From Lates calcarifer (taxonomy: Eukaryota; Chordata; Actinopteri; Centropomidae), in contig NC_066844.1 in NCBI RefSeq assembly GCF_001640805.2, forward strand, positions 11,680,866-11,744,865: a DNA stretch of 64,000 nucleotides. The letters run 5' to 3'. A model generated the notes under the pieces. That model saw only the letters and a program-made list of their open reading frames with translations. It was not told where the DNA came from and ran no database searches. Positions 50,801-57,722 of the stretch are shown here, piece by piece (positions within the stretch are counted from its first letter, which is position 1; each line of letters opens with the position of its first letter). The translations under genes were made by a program, and so were the position numbers.

Positions 50801-53800
50801 AAACAACATCAGTTGCTTCTTAATATCTTACGACCACTGATAATGTTGTTACACAGTTCCTTGTAGTTTTTCAGATCTTATGTCCCTTTTCAGAACACAA
50901 ACTTTTGTGTCTGACATGAAAAAATTGATGAATGTGTGTTTTGAACGGTAAACAAGGGCTTATCAGGGTGCCCACATAGCCAAATGGTTGGGGTGCGTAC
51001 CACATGGGCCTTAGTGCCCTGTGCAGCTGGTCCCCGGATCGACTCCCAGTCTGGCCGGACCCTTACTGCATGTCATTCCCCTACTTTCTTTCCCTGTTTC
51101 CTGTCTTTCTCCATTGTCCTGTATAAAAAAGGGAAAAATAGCCCCAAAAAATAATCTTAAAAAAAAAAAAACGCTTATCTGCTTTTCCGCCTGCGCCTCC
51201 TTGTCGGGCACGAGCAGGTTATTTTAAAACTAGGTTATTTTGGCTCTGATGAAGCCGTGCCTCTCTGTCTGCAGTCACTACTCTGTCTCCGGCATTGTCC
51301 CGCCAACAGCACCATCTGATTGGTTACACACAGAGCCACAGCACGGGTAACAGCCAATCAGCAGTGAAAGCTGTGCATTCAACAGTGCTCATACACGCTT
51401 AACAACTTTGCTTTTTGCACCACAATCTGGTGCCGCTCAATTGGGACTACTAATTGATTTGAGACTCACATTTCTGTGCAAATTTTATTTAACTTTGTTT
51501 TATTTACTTTATAAGACTTCAGGAAGCTATTTATTTATTTATTTATTAAAAATTTCAATTAACTTTATAAGAGATGCTGCTGACCCTGGGAGCTCCCTGC
51601 ACTTTTTGTTAGAATTTTAAAACAAAGATGTCTATTGTCTAAGATAAAAAAACCTTTAACGTGTTGCAAGTCTGAAAGGCTGTTTAATAAACATATGCTT
51701 AAAGGCATTTAAACAAAGTTAAGAGTTGGAGTTTGTATTATTCAAAATTTTGACGCCAATATTTTCACTTTTACTGCAAATGAATATCGGCTCCAAATAT
51801 TGGTTATTGGCCTCCTTGACTACTAATAATCAGTATCGGTATCGGCCCTGAAAAAACCATATCGGTCTATCTCTAATCCATAGTAACAAATGATGTTGGG
51901 TTCGATGCCCCCTCACTTCCCTGGAAAACAGGTAGAATGTTTGGAGGAATGGGGACACGAACTGTTCACGTAACTCCCAAAACTTCTTCTGATTTATTAC
52001 AAATCTTCAAAACAGTAAACAAATATGCAAATTGTTCCCTTGTGCATTAACATCTCTATGTAAATGTCCATATGAAGGTCCGCACTGCATTCCACTCTTC
52101 ATGTCCTACAACAAATGTGTCCTAACAAAATTCATCAGCATAGTTCTGGTCCTGCACATTGTCATCTCCCATCACTCTCACAAGTTAAATGTACATTACT
52201 GTTGTTCAAGCACATCTTTCGAGTATCAGTACTGCTTGGATAACTACCAGCATATGGCACAGTGAAAACAAAGAGGAGTTACTCTCTGTAATTATAATTT
52301 CACTGCATACTGTAAATCAGTATACGCTCAGGTAATTTTTTTAACAGTGTAGACTATTCTCACTAAATAAACATCCCAAATGCTACAAATGCTGCAGATT
52401 GCTCATAACAACACTTCTGTTCACATTTACAAAATTCACAGAATTCAAACACTGCACCTTTAATCTTTTTCAACAAAGTGCATTAGTAAAGCAACCTGTT
52501 CATGAACCTTTTAAGTTATTCAACCCCACCGAAACAACAGTATGCAAAATATAAGTCATATGGTCAGGACCCAGCTTTAAACTCATATCATCAAAGGTAC
52601 ATAATCATATTAACCATGTGTGTAAACCCCATAGGAATGTAAATAGAAATGTAAACACTGTCTGTGATATGGCGGGAAAGCTGCCAAGCGCCGCTATTTT
52701 TATTCTACTTTCTCACTCATCAGACAACACTCAGGTCTGATGACACACTCGCGTTAAAGTTATTTTAACCTTAGGAGATGAAATTAGAGGCTTCCAGAGC
52801 ATACTAACCTGGAAAACAGGTAGAATGTTTGGAGGAATGAGGACACAAGCCGTTCACTTCTCTGCCAAAACTTCTTCTGAGAAGGGGGTGGGAACCTGTG
52901 GAGGGGTTTCCTGGGAGCACCATCACTGACACAGTAGTTCTGCTCTTCTCCTCCTTACTGACCTGAAGATCTTTTCCCCAAATTTGAAATTATACTTTTG
53001 GTCTCAAATATTAAATGTTAAAGTGCCTTTTACAGATGATAGAAAACAAGAGCTCACAATATTTTATATTCTTATACAGTGACCACAGAAATAATAAAAA
53101 ACCATAAATGTGAACATGTTTTGAGTGTACCACATATGTAGTTGTTGAAGAGTAAAAGAGCAGAGCATCCACTGATTAGTTTACATCCATGTTTACTCCT
53201 TAGAAGTCTATTTAAAGGCTAACATTGACTATTTTTCTCTGCTCCACTGTAATGGCAGGAGAAATGTCTGATTACAGAACCAGCTGGCTCTGCTGGGTTA
53301 GATCTCGTGAGCGCTTCACATAGCTAATTGGTCAGGAAATTTGTAAGCATAATGAGAGCTGATCCGACTGAGCCAAACTTGGATGTATTTCTTCCTATGC
53401 ACAGGATCCTGCCAGTGATCCTGCAAATTCCAGAAAATAATAGATAAAATAAGGCAAATTCCCAGTGGGGACTGTTGTGTGTTGCAGAACCAGTGATTTA
53501 GGCTGGTAAATGGCCTTAAGAAAACACTCTTGGTTACTGCAGCTTTAATATTTGTTAGTTCTGGTCGAACATGTTTCTGCCATGCACACCAATGTGTGTG
53601 TGTCTTTTCAGTCTCTCCCATGTGTGTTGCCCTGAGAGCCTTAGTGCCCCACAGTGGAACAAAGAGATGGGAACAGTCAGTGTTGGCCAGTAGTTTCACA
53701 GAATTTACAGTACTTACTGCTTTTCTTTCCTCTTCTTTGCCAGGGCATTGTAAAGAGAGATGAGATTGTGTTCAGGGCTGCTAGACGACGGGGCATCCCT

Positions 53801-53992
53801 ATACTCATGGTCACATCTGGGGGTTATCAGAAAAAAACAGCCCGCATCATTGCCGACTCCATTCTCAACTTAAATCAACAAGGCTTGATTGGAGAAGAGG
53901 CTCTGGAGGAGGAGGAGGAGGGGTCATCATCATTAGTAACCAGTGTGATGTGCAGCTCTGGACCTGCAGGATCAACGTTCACTACTGTCTGA
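20796..53992 (+). CDS. hdac11: Histone deacetylase 11 (class IV), whole gene, 10 coding exons
   Basis: Zinc-dependent lysine deacylase; in other vertebrates HDAC11 is a nuclear/cytosolic class IV enzyme with strong long-chain defatty-acylase activity. Coding exons: 20796-20830, 20956-21104, 22519-22619, 23618-23734, 27414-27456, 32890-32966, 34020-34082, 45292-45388, 46820-46998, 53744-53992. They join in phase to 369 residues; the human protein is 347, and this one is longer mainly at its two ends. Catalytic-site residues by position: H153-H154 ([11 protein letters not shown]), zinc ligands D192 and H194 (IDLDAHQ), D272 (YNAGTDIL), and Y315 (TSGGYQK). Each is offset by exactly 11 from the human numbering I know, so the core has no net indel. 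All introns are GT-AG. Introns 4, 5, 7 and 9 are large and filled with transposons. The last ~30 residues are acidic and serine-rich and do not resemble the human tail. Confidence 0.97.
20956..21104 (+). CDS. hdac11: hdac11 coding exon 2
   Basis: Residues 12-61. Contains the strongly conserved HDAC11 stretch [20 protein letters not shown] followed by KVIRFLK, the N-terminal part of the deacetylase fold. The acceptor is tctctcag and the donor gtaaga. The exon ends one base into a codon. Confidence 0.97.
21105..23617 (+). other. hdac11 introns 2 and 3 (flanking exon 3)
   Basis: Apart from exon 3 (22519-22619) this is AT-rich intron with no element I recognise. A poly-T tract lies just upstream of the exon 3 acceptor. 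Confidence 0.6.
22519..22619 (+). CDS. hdac11: hdac11 coding exon 3
   Basis: Residues 62-95, including [19 protein letters not shown], which matches the HDAC11 segment around [12 protein letters not shown]. The acceptor follows a long T-rich tract (tgtctcag). The donor is gtagct. The exon ends on a codon boundary. Confidence 0.97.
23618..23734 (+). CDS. hdac11: hdac11 coding exon 4
   Basis: Residues 96-134: [20 protein letters not shown], then [19 protein letters not shown]. The exon is 117 nt and begins and ends on codon boundaries, so skipping it would keep frame. Acceptor caccgtag, donor gtaggt. Confidence 0.97.
23735..27413 (+). other. hdac11 intron 4
   Basis: A 3.7-kb intron. Mostly unassigned AT-rich DNA. 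It includes a perfect 21-bp hairpin at 26643-26689 and, right after it, GACAAAAGTGTGTGAACCCC (26721-26740), which resembles the inner end of the Tc1-like terminal repeats at 28.2 and 28.9 kb. Confidence 0.6.
26643..26689. repeat. Perfect 21-bp inverted repeat with 5-nt loop
   Basis: Arms 26643-26663 and 26669-26689 are exact reverse complements (core GGACTAGAACAATAC / GTATTGTTCTAGTCC), with loop AGTGA. No transposon terminus is evident around it. Confidence 0.95.
27414..27456 (+). CDS. hdac11: hdac11 coding exon 5 (43 nt)
   Basis: A very short exon encoding [14 protein letters not shown] plus the first base of a glycine codon. It sits between a 3.7-kb and a 5.4-kb intron. Acceptor tctacag, donor gtaagt (optimal). 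Skipping it alone shifts the frame; skipping it together with exon 6 removes 120 nt and stays in frame but deletes the catalytic histidine pair. Confidence 0.96.
27824..28121 (+). mobile_element. tRNA-derived SINE with target-site duplication
   Basis: A tRNA-like head (GTGGCTTAGGTGGTAGAGTG as A box; GGTTCGATCC at 27878-27887 as B box) is followed by the body AAAGTGCTTTGAGTGGTC and AAAAGTGCTATATAAGTAC typical of a common teleost SINE. It is flanked by the 8-bp direct repeat CATAAATA (27816-27823 and 28122-28129). Intact and little diverged, so probably a fairly recent insertion in intron 5. Same orientation as hdac11. Confidence 0.85.
28208..28990 (-). mobile_element. Deleted Tc1-like transposon with long terminal inverted repeats
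   Basis: Terminal inverted repeats of about 80 bp (28208-28290 and 28908-28990) share ATTACATATCT.....GGCA(t/a)AAGTATGTGAACCT. Minus-strand frames between them read as broken Tc1 transposase, including [20 protein letters not shown] (across 28490-28550) and [13 protein letters not shown] (about 28370-28410, near the second catalytic Asp). The element is shorter than a full Tc1 (about 1.3-1.6 kb) and frameshifted. Confidence 0.8.
29144..29729 (+). repeat. 5' LTR of the gypsy element in intron 5
   Basis: Begins TGTCACAATTCTG and ends CCTGTTACA, giving TG...CA ends and 586 bp. It holds a CCAAT box (29280-29284) and TATTTAA (29294-29300), as expected in an LTR promoter. The related copy at 63140 starts with the same TGTCACA and shares most of the first 400 bp. 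The exact right edge is inferred from the TGTTACA and the gag start that follows. Confidence 0.7.
29730..32165 (+). pseudogene. Ty3/gypsy (chromodomain) gag-pol remnant
   Basis: In order but spread over all three frames: a gag matrix-like piece [15 protein letters not shown] (about 29940-29985), a zinc knuckle [14 protein letters not shown] with its last Cys changed to Trp (~30228-30269), reverse transcriptase [10 protein letters not shown] to [10 protein letters not shown] (30301-30591), an integrase zinc region ending CPVCNQRK (~31094-31118), the start of the integrase core [10 protein letters not shown] (~31246-31275), and a C-terminal chromodomain [15 protein letters not shown] (31916-31960). 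Protease, most of RNase H and parts of gag and integrase are deleted. The YxDD metal-binding motif reads YLVD (30559-30570). Clearly non-functional. Confidence 0.9.
32150..32167 (+). other. Gypsy polypurine tract without a 3' LTR
   Basis: GAGGAGGAAGGGGTAC ends at 32165 and is followed by TG, as at a gypsy PPT/LTR junction. The next bases (ATGGATGTC) do not match the 5' LTR start TGTCACA. The 3' LTR has been lost or replaced at this exact edge. Confidence 0.65.
32275..32350 (+). repeat. (TAGAA)n simple repeat and AACTTTGTCC tail
   Basis: AATAGAATAGAGTAGAATAG repeats followed by AACTTTGTCCTTTACAAGG, a tail sequence common in fish repeats. In intron 5. Confidence 0.6.
32890..32966 (+). CDS. hdac11: hdac11 coding exon 6 (catalytic histidines)
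   Basis: Residues 149-174, [20 protein letters not shown] then ITLAIK. Holds H153 and H154, equivalent to human H142/H143, which polarise the zinc-bound water. Acceptor tttcacag, donor gtaaga. Confidence 0.98.
33954..33981. repeat. Perfect 13-bp hairpin 38 nt upstream of exon 7
   Basis: ATTCTCACTGAGT (33954-33966) and ACTCAGTGAGAAT (33969-33981) are exact reverse complements separated by TC. It falls where the branch point for exon 7 would be expected. Confidence 0.9.
34020..34082 (+). CDS. hdac11: hdac11 coding exon 7 (zinc ligands)
   Basis: Residues 175-195 (63 nt, phase 0 at both ends): [20 protein letters not shown] plus Q. D192 and H194 are the zinc ligands. Acceptor ctttcag, donor gtgagc. 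A perfect 13-bp hairpin lies 38 nt upstream of the exon. Confidence 0.98.
34511..34760 (+). mobile_element. Teleost SINE with (AATG)n tail
   Basis: Begins GAGGGGTGGTGCAGTGGTTA and GCACTGTTGCCTCACAGCAA, and later GTCAGCTGGGATAGGCTGAC, ending in a GAATGAATGAATGAATGA tail. This is a very widespread fish SINE pattern, here with an internal deletion. Possible short flanking repeat TTCAGC (34505-34510 and 34762-34767). Confidence 0.85.
35410..35577 (-). mobile_element. tRNA-derived SINE, antisense
   Basis: Minus strand: AGCACCATGGTAGCTCACCT then GGTAGAGCACATACCACAT as tRNA-like head, then GCAGTGGACTGGGCTCAGG and GATGTGTGTCCTCCCCCATC body. The B box is degraded. Related to the SINE at 50965. Confidence 0.65.
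37225..37435 (+). mobile_element. Degraded SINE, same family as 27824
   Basis: GTAGAGCTGGTCATCCACTA and CAAGGTCAGTGGTTTGATAA match the tRNA-like head of the 27.8-kb SINE. GTGTGAATGGGTGAATGTAA and a short ...GCACTCCATTCAC tail match its body. More diverged than that copy. Confidence 0.65.
38925..40205 (-). pseudogene. Ty3/gypsy pol remnant, antisense to hdac11
   Basis: Minus-strand order: a pre-RT/protease segment [11 protein letters not shown] (~40165-40200), then, after loss of most of the reverse transcriptase, the connection and RNase H region with [20 protein letters not shown] and [16 protein letters not shown] (39295-39867), then an integrase C-terminal segment [15 protein letters not shown] (~39010-39060). 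Frames are shifted between blocks. It ends without LTR or chromodomain. Confidence 0.88.
40240..40785 (-). pseudogene. LINE reverse-transcriptase C-terminus and 3' UTR
   Basis: Minus frame 40494-40781 includes [20 protein letters not shown] and [11 protein letters not shown], the well-known tail of CR1/L2-type LINE ORF2 proteins. The downstream non-coding tail (GAGCCTGAGCCAGCCCTAAC in + orientation) belongs to the same teleost family. 5'-truncated, as usual for LINEs. It abuts the gypsy remnant on one side and an L1 on the other. Confidence 0.8.
40850..42060 (-). pseudogene. L1 ORF2 endonuclease fragment with upstream region
   Basis: A minus-strand start at about 41400 gives [20 protein letters not shown], the classical N-terminus of L1 endonuclease, followed by [20 protein letters not shown] (~41150-41200) and [14 protein letters not shown]. 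Stops and frameshifts break it before the catalytic His end. 41400-42060 is its apparent upstream part; no ORF1 is readable. This is the opposite end of L1 from the copy at 10.9-14.5 kb. Confidence 0.85.
42076..42630. other. 555-bp segment flanked by TCACGTGAC
   Basis: TCACGTGAC occurs at 42067-42075 and 42631-42639. The nine-base match could be a target-site duplication around a 555-bp insertion or a coincidence, since the word is nearly palindromic. No coding sequence is visible inside. Confidence 0.35.
42574..42639. promoter_or_regulatory. Cluster of YY1-, CRE- and E-box-type motifs
   Basis: Within 66 bp: ATGGCGG (complement CCGCCAT, YY1 core) at 42574-42580, the full CRE palindrome TGACGTCA at 42618-42625, and the 10-bp palindrome GTCACGTGAC at 42630-42639. 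CpG density is higher than around it. Motif calls are by eye; activity is unknown. It may be an internal promoter of the neighbouring antisense L1. Confidence 0.45.
43373..43789 (-). pseudogene. SGNH/GDSL-esterase domain of a CR1/L2-type LINE ORF1
   Basis: A 138-codon minus frame contains [33 protein letters not shown] and [10 protein letters not shown]. These match the esterase-like domain found in ORF1 of CR1/L2 LINEs of fish. The expected D-G-I-H-P block with the catalytic Asp and His is present at the complement of 43440-43454, but one base out of frame with the upstream part, so the enzyme is broken by a frameshift. N-terminal sequence before VVFSGP diverges. Confidence 0.75.
43965..44134 (+). 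pseudogene. mariner-like transposase C-terminus and terminal repeat, copy 1
   Basis: The frame reads [20 protein letters not shown] then [12 protein letters not shown], followed by a TGTTCAATAAAATTGTATTA end. The reverse complement of 54922-55100 is the same sequence with small changes. LHxFDQWxxRMQxCV is typical of mariner transposase C-termini. Confidence 0.7.
44345..44805 (+). pseudogene. RTE/Rex3-like LINE reverse-transcriptase tail
   Basis: In + orientation, partly frameshifted: [25 protein letters not shown], then [36 protein letters not shown] and [15 protein letters not shown]. This is the familiar C-terminal region after the RT palm in teleost RTE-like LINEs. It has several substitutions from the usual form and is truncated at both ends. 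Confidence 0.8.
45292..45388 (+). CDS. hdac11: hdac11 coding exon 8
   Basis: Residues 196-227 and one base: [20 protein letters not shown], then [12 protein letters not shown]. It follows an 11.2-kb intron, the largest in the gene. Acceptor ctattgtag, donor gtgagt. Confidence 0.98.
46321..46750 (-). pseudogene. LINE fragment close to hdac11 exon 9
   Basis: The minus frame shows [20 protein letters not shown] then [13 protein letters not shown], a linker found in teleost LINEs before the RT domain. The + strand at 46321 has AATCCTTTATTAGTCCCAC, a LINE 3'-tail sequence, so most of the RT is deleted. A separate tail repeat (TATATAGTGCCGAATCACAA) is at 46262-46281. The fragment ends about 70 bp before the exon 9 acceptor. 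Confidence 0.65.
46820..46998 (+). CDS. hdac11: hdac11 coding exon 9
   Basis: Residues 228-287. Includes [20 protein letters not shown] and the third zinc-ligand motif [20 protein letters not shown] (D272). The acceptor cattatcag lies close to a LINE remnant. Donor gtactg, which departs from consensus at +3 to +6. Confidence 0.98.
48160..50424 (-). pseudogene. BEL/Pao retrotransposon gag-protease remnant
   Basis: Minus strand: an apparent gag start at 50424 ([20 protein letters not shown]), a long charged, coiled-coil-like stretch (49700-50400), a FNHWKSSF segment (~49500-49530), two CX2CX4HX4C zinc knuckles [14 protein letters not shown] and [14 protein letters not shown] (48957-49090), a protease region [15 protein letters not shown] (48495-48540) followed by [12 protein letters not shown] (48420-48455), and a pre-RT segment [10 protein letters not shown] (~48300-48330). 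Several frameshifts; no reverse transcriptase or LTR found. In intron 9, antisense to hdac11. Confidence 0.88.
50965..51172 (+). mobile_element. tRNA-derived SINE with poly-A and target-site duplication
   Basis: Head GGGTGCCCACATAGCCAAAT and GGTTGGGGTGCGTACCACAT, B-box-like GGATCGACTCCC, body ACTGCATGTCATTCCCCTAC and CCCCAAAAAATAATCTT, then poly-A. Flanked by GCTTATC (50958-50964 and 51173-51179). In intron 9, same strand as hdac11. Confidence 0.82.
51760..51890 (-). mobile_element. hAT-type element end (ATATCGG repeat family)
   Basis: GAATATCGGCTCCAAATATT, CAGTATCGGTATCGGCCCTG and AAAAAACCATATCGGTCTAT resemble the end of a widespread teleost hAT-like non-autonomous family, read here toward its terminus near 51890. 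The extent upstream is not determined. Confidence 0.45.
51920..51992 (+). repeat. Direct repeat, copy 1
   Basis: CCTGGAAAACAGGTAGAATG to AAAACTTCTTCTGA, repeated at 52808-52880 with exactly 888-bp spacing and about 10 mismatches. It could be the ends of a small LTR-type or duplicated element. Confidence 0.85.
52808..52880 (+). repeat. Direct repeat, copy 2
   Basis: Second copy of 51920-51992. The 120 bp just before it contains a CpG-bearing GATATGGCGGGAAAGCTGCC segment (52665-52685), unlike the flanking AT-rich intron. Confidence 0.85.
53744..53992 (+). CDS. hdac11: hdac11 coding exon 10 and stop
   Basis: Residues 288-369 and TGA at 53990-53992. Begins [20 protein letters not shown] and carries the catalytic tyrosine Y315 in [20 protein letters not shown]. 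After IGEEA comes an acidic run of glutamates and a Ser/Thr-rich tail ending FTTV. The reading frame stays open upstream of the exon into the intron, but the acceptor ctttgccag and homology set the boundary. Confidence 0.97.
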   Translation, partial: GIVKRDEIVFRAARRRGIPILMVTSGGYQKKTARIIADSILNLNQQGLIGEEALEEEEEGSSSLVTSVMCSSGPAGSTFTTV

Positions 53993-54425
53993 GGGGCATG
54001 AATCCTGGGGTTAACACTTGCTGGTGTAACCCATGCAACTGTGATATTTGAAGGCACTTAAGTAACTTTATAGTGTCCAGTTATTGTATGACAGCAGCAA
54101 TGCTATTGTGAGGAGTTTTAGTTTTTTTATTTACTTTAGGTTGTAAGTACTGAAACAATTGCACTCTCTTGACTAAGCTCTCACATGTGACAAAAAGCAA
54201 AATTTTATGGGTTTATGTTTAGTGTATGTATGGGCAGCATTTTAGACAGGTATTCTTTCACCTCTGGAAATGTAGTAATGTCATTTGTGAAGGATATGAT
54301 ATATTAATTGTCCATGAAATAGCACAGAGGTTTGATGTTCTTACAGGCACATGCAAAGTATATTAATTACCTTCCATCTCAGTTCATGGTAATGAAGGTG
54401 GAGAATAAAGATAACTGCTTATAAA
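53993..54425 (+). other. hdac11: hdac11 3' UTR (proposed)
   Basis: Sequence from the stop codon to just past the first canonical AATAAA. It is AT-rich and shows no repeat I recognise. The end point is inferred from the polyadenylation signal only. Confidence 0.5.
54404..54409 (+). terminator. hdac11: Candidate polyadenylation signal AATAAA for hdac11
   Basis: Canonical hexamer 412 nt after the stop codon, the first I see downstream on this strand. Cleavage would be expected 10-30 nt later. Confidence 0.5.
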
Positions 54426-54921
54426 AAATATAACTATCAAACATAATCTAATGCTGATGTCTTCTCAAGTCCTCATCAACATTTTGTTTTATCACTTTTA
54501 GAATCAATTGGTGTTTTCCTCTAGACAATATTGTTATCATTATTTAGTTTATGGTGTTTGATTAATCAAGTTCAACCACTGATGAGTTTTGTACTTTATT
54601 TTTCTTTCGGTGCTTTAAAACCATTCTGATATCTATAGTTAGTGTTTACAGGGACTAAAGTGTTTTGTATTTCAATTTGAAACACAATAACGTGACTCTG
54701 AGCACTTTAATTGGTGTGTGGTGAAAGAAAGTTCACTAACATTGCTTCAGCTCTTGTAAATCAGTGCTGTTTTTTTCAGTGTGTCCAAAAACTGAAAAGT
54801 GTTCAGTGATTAAAGAGCAGGCTTGTCCAGTGGAACTTTTCATGGGTTTTAACTCCTGATCTGTTTGCCGCAGTGATTCAGAACTCACCTAATGATGTTT
54901 ACACATATGGCTATTAAAAAT

Positions 54922-55190
54922 GAGACTGATGCTGTAATACAATTTTATTGAACATAAACATTTTTCAATGTCTTTCTCCTTCAACATACTCCCCTTCTGC
55001 ATCAACACACCACTGCATTCGGGTCTTCCACTGATCAAAGCAGTGCAGTAGGTCTTCTTCTGACAGTTGTCTCAGAACCTCTGTCGTTCTTTTCTTAACT
55101 TCTGATACAGACTCAAAACGTGTTCCTTTGAGCACAGATTTGATCTTAGGAAGAAGTCACACGGTGCTAAATTAAGACCAGAGCGATTAG
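54922..55190 (-). pseudogene. mariner-like transposase C-terminus and terminal repeat, copy 2
   Basis: Minus strand: a longer piece than copy 1. It contains SGLNLAPCDFFL (~55150-55186), the motif around the last catalytic acidic residue in mariner transposases, then [20 protein letters not shown] (~55035-55105). It ends with the same terminus GAGACTGATGCTGTAATACA on the + strand. It opposes copy 1 at 43965-44134. Confidence 0.75.
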
Positions 55191-55199
55191 GCTGATAAT

Positions 55200-57300
55200 C
55201 AGCCTGAAAAACCCCCATGTTAACCAAACTCACCTTGAAGAGAAAGCAAATGCAAATGGTGCCAAACTATCAGGTAAAAAATCAAAAATCAAAAATCAGT
55301 TTAAGTCCAGCTTTTCACCAGCATTTCACTTTTGGTTGAACCTCCAAATACAGTAGTTAAGTTATTACGGACACACCGTTGGCTTACTTAGGTCATGTCT
55401 TATTGTCTGACTGTCTGCTTGACTTTGCTGTAGCAGCTGCACCATGTTTCCAGATGTCAGCAATATATTTTAGTACCATACACAATAATTCTTATAAAAA
55501 TATATATTTTTAAAAAGATTACTCAAATAATAAAATTTAACTGTCTTTTAAAACTAGATTTTCATTCTTCAAAAGGCCAAAGTGCAAAACTCTCAATTGC
55601 TTTTAACAATGTTGAGGCCCTTTTGTTTTTTTCTGCCCTACTAATTTAGGTTAAATAAATTAGTGTATTTTACATTCAAATTTTGTCTGGGGCAGATTTA
55701 GCCATGCTAATTAACTTCCAAAATTACAACAACAACCTGGGGAGTACAGTAATTGCAGAGGGAGGGACAGTTGCACATGTCTTCACACACCGAGAAATGT
55801 ATGGTTGGCTTCTGCATACTTCTAGTTGTGGAATATACATATGGGCAGGATTGTAGACATCAGCTGTGATTTTTCCAATGTTAGAACTGGTTAAAGAAAA
55901 AGCTCAGGGAGAAGAATTGGACAAGACAAAGCTGTTGACCAAATTAGAGGAGATTTTTTTGTGAATGTGGCCAAGGGGTACATGTATATGTTTTTCTGTC
56001 TTACACCTGTGTGGACCCAAAGTGGCAGCTGGCAGGTGCTGCTGTAATGATTTTTTAAAAGTATTTTCACATTCATTATCTTCTGCTGCTCTGGTTCCAC
56101 TTTTCCACAGCATTTAAAGGATTAAAAGACCTGTCTTTGAACAGCATGAAAAGCATTGTTCAGCGCTTATCCAGGAAGCTGTTTGGACACATTCATAATG
56201 AAACTGTGAGAGGCGGGTCATATTAGTGGTGTCAGTGCTAATTAGCTAAAGCCTTTGATCTGGTGTGCTGCTTTTGAATGTGGTTGAAAGGTTTAGTGCA
56301 GTCTACCTTTAATTAGGACTCAGAGTATATCACTTACTATATGCAGGCCTCCTTAGTACCCAATGCAGTCCCAGTTTTCGGCTTATCAGCTCCTCTCTTT
56401 GTCAGCCAGCATCTTAGCCATTTGAGTTGATTGAAGGTTTTGTGCCAAAATAACACTTAAGTCTTCAAAGCTCTACTGTATATCTCTGTCTGTGTTTGTG
56501 GTTTGTGCTGACATTGAAAACTACGTCTATGCAGTCATAACAACATTGAATAAATCCTAATAACAAAAGATCTGCTTTGCTTTTTTTTCTTTGAATTGCT
56601 TTTACTGCCCATGCTAAAACTATAGTATGTTTTGAAAAAACCAAGTTAATAATACTGCTGCTGCTATGTGGACCAGCATTTCTCTGAATTTTCCACTGAG
56701 CACCACTTGTCCCTTAAGAGTGTTACTAAAGCCCTGCCCCTTATTATGTAATGACAGTTCCACACTTGTACCATCATGACTCAGTAAGAAGACATCTATG
56801 GAAAGTCCCTATGTCATCTAGCTTCATTTATGCATCCCATTGGTGAAGTTTCAAGTTACTCTCTTACCTATCATACAGTTCATCGGACTGGTCCAAATCT
56901 GTAGTGAAATTGTTAAAGTTCCCTATGAAGTTCAGTAGTTGAAAGCGTTTCTCTAGTAGCATTATAACTGCTTTGGCAGAGCTGTTTTCTCATTTGAACT
57001 GAGGAGTGGTGCCTGGGTGGAGCATGCACAAGGCTGGATAAAAACATCAACAACATGCTCACTCACTTGCTCTGACTTTGTACTAGGGAGCTGGCAGGAT
57101 AAAATCAGTTTAATGTCTGGTCCAGCTGATTCGGACAATTGCACTCACACATGCAGGTCCTCCAGGTCATGTCAAAATATATTCAGTAGATGTGTAAAAG
57201 CAGGTTATAAGTGTGTCTCTGTTTTGATTATTTCATCCATGTGCACAAGGACACGTGTCACAAAGTGGAGCTCGGGATACAGGAGAAAATGCAGACTCTG
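55200..57300. other. No gene recognised
   Basis: AT-rich intergenic DNA. A minus frame near 56962-57144 (containing EHVVDVFIQPCA) lies in what may be another LINE ORF1 esterase-region relic, but the match is too weak to name. Confidence 0.45.
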
Positions 57301-57330
57301 AGGCTGACTTCAGACCAGAAATGTCTTGTT

Positions 57331-57722
57331 CTAGCCAAGAACACAAAAGAGGAACCAAAAACTCACTGTCACACAGCTGAAAAAATCTAACAAATAGTGT
57401 CCATGGAAGAAATAATAGGAAAACGCTGGAGACACAGGATTACAAGGCAAGTGGCACAATACAACATTAGGTAATACTCTGTCAACCAAGGAGACACACA
57501 GCACAGACAAGACTTTATACACACAGGGACTAATGAACAAGTTGGACACAGGTGAGACAAAACTGTAAGCTGGAAGTAAAACCACAAATGACATACCAGG
57601 AAATCATTACCAAAATAAAACAGGAAGTGATACAGAATACCAAAATAAGACTCACACACTAGGAGGATACATAACAGGACAAAAGACATAGAACTAATAA
57701 TTTTCAAATAGGGGTCATGACA
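57331..57722 (-). repeat. LTR-like block, antisense
   Basis: On the minus strand it starts TGTCATGACCCCTATTTG at 57722. It carries the TATA-type box TATAAAG (complement of 57513-57519) about 200 bp in, and further down CTTGTAATCCTGTGTCTCC, as in a retroelement LTR promoter. I could not find its partner or a clear CA end. Assignment is by composition and motif order only. Confidence 0.4.

Noticed and set aside
53654..53743. N-terminal extension of hdac11 exon 10
   Set aside because: The frame is open upstream of the exon, but the ctttgccag acceptor and match to HDAC11 start at 53744; the upstream part is intron.
56962..57144. LINE ORF1 esterase relic
   Set aside because: Weak resemblance only; no SGNH motif seen, so not annotated as such.
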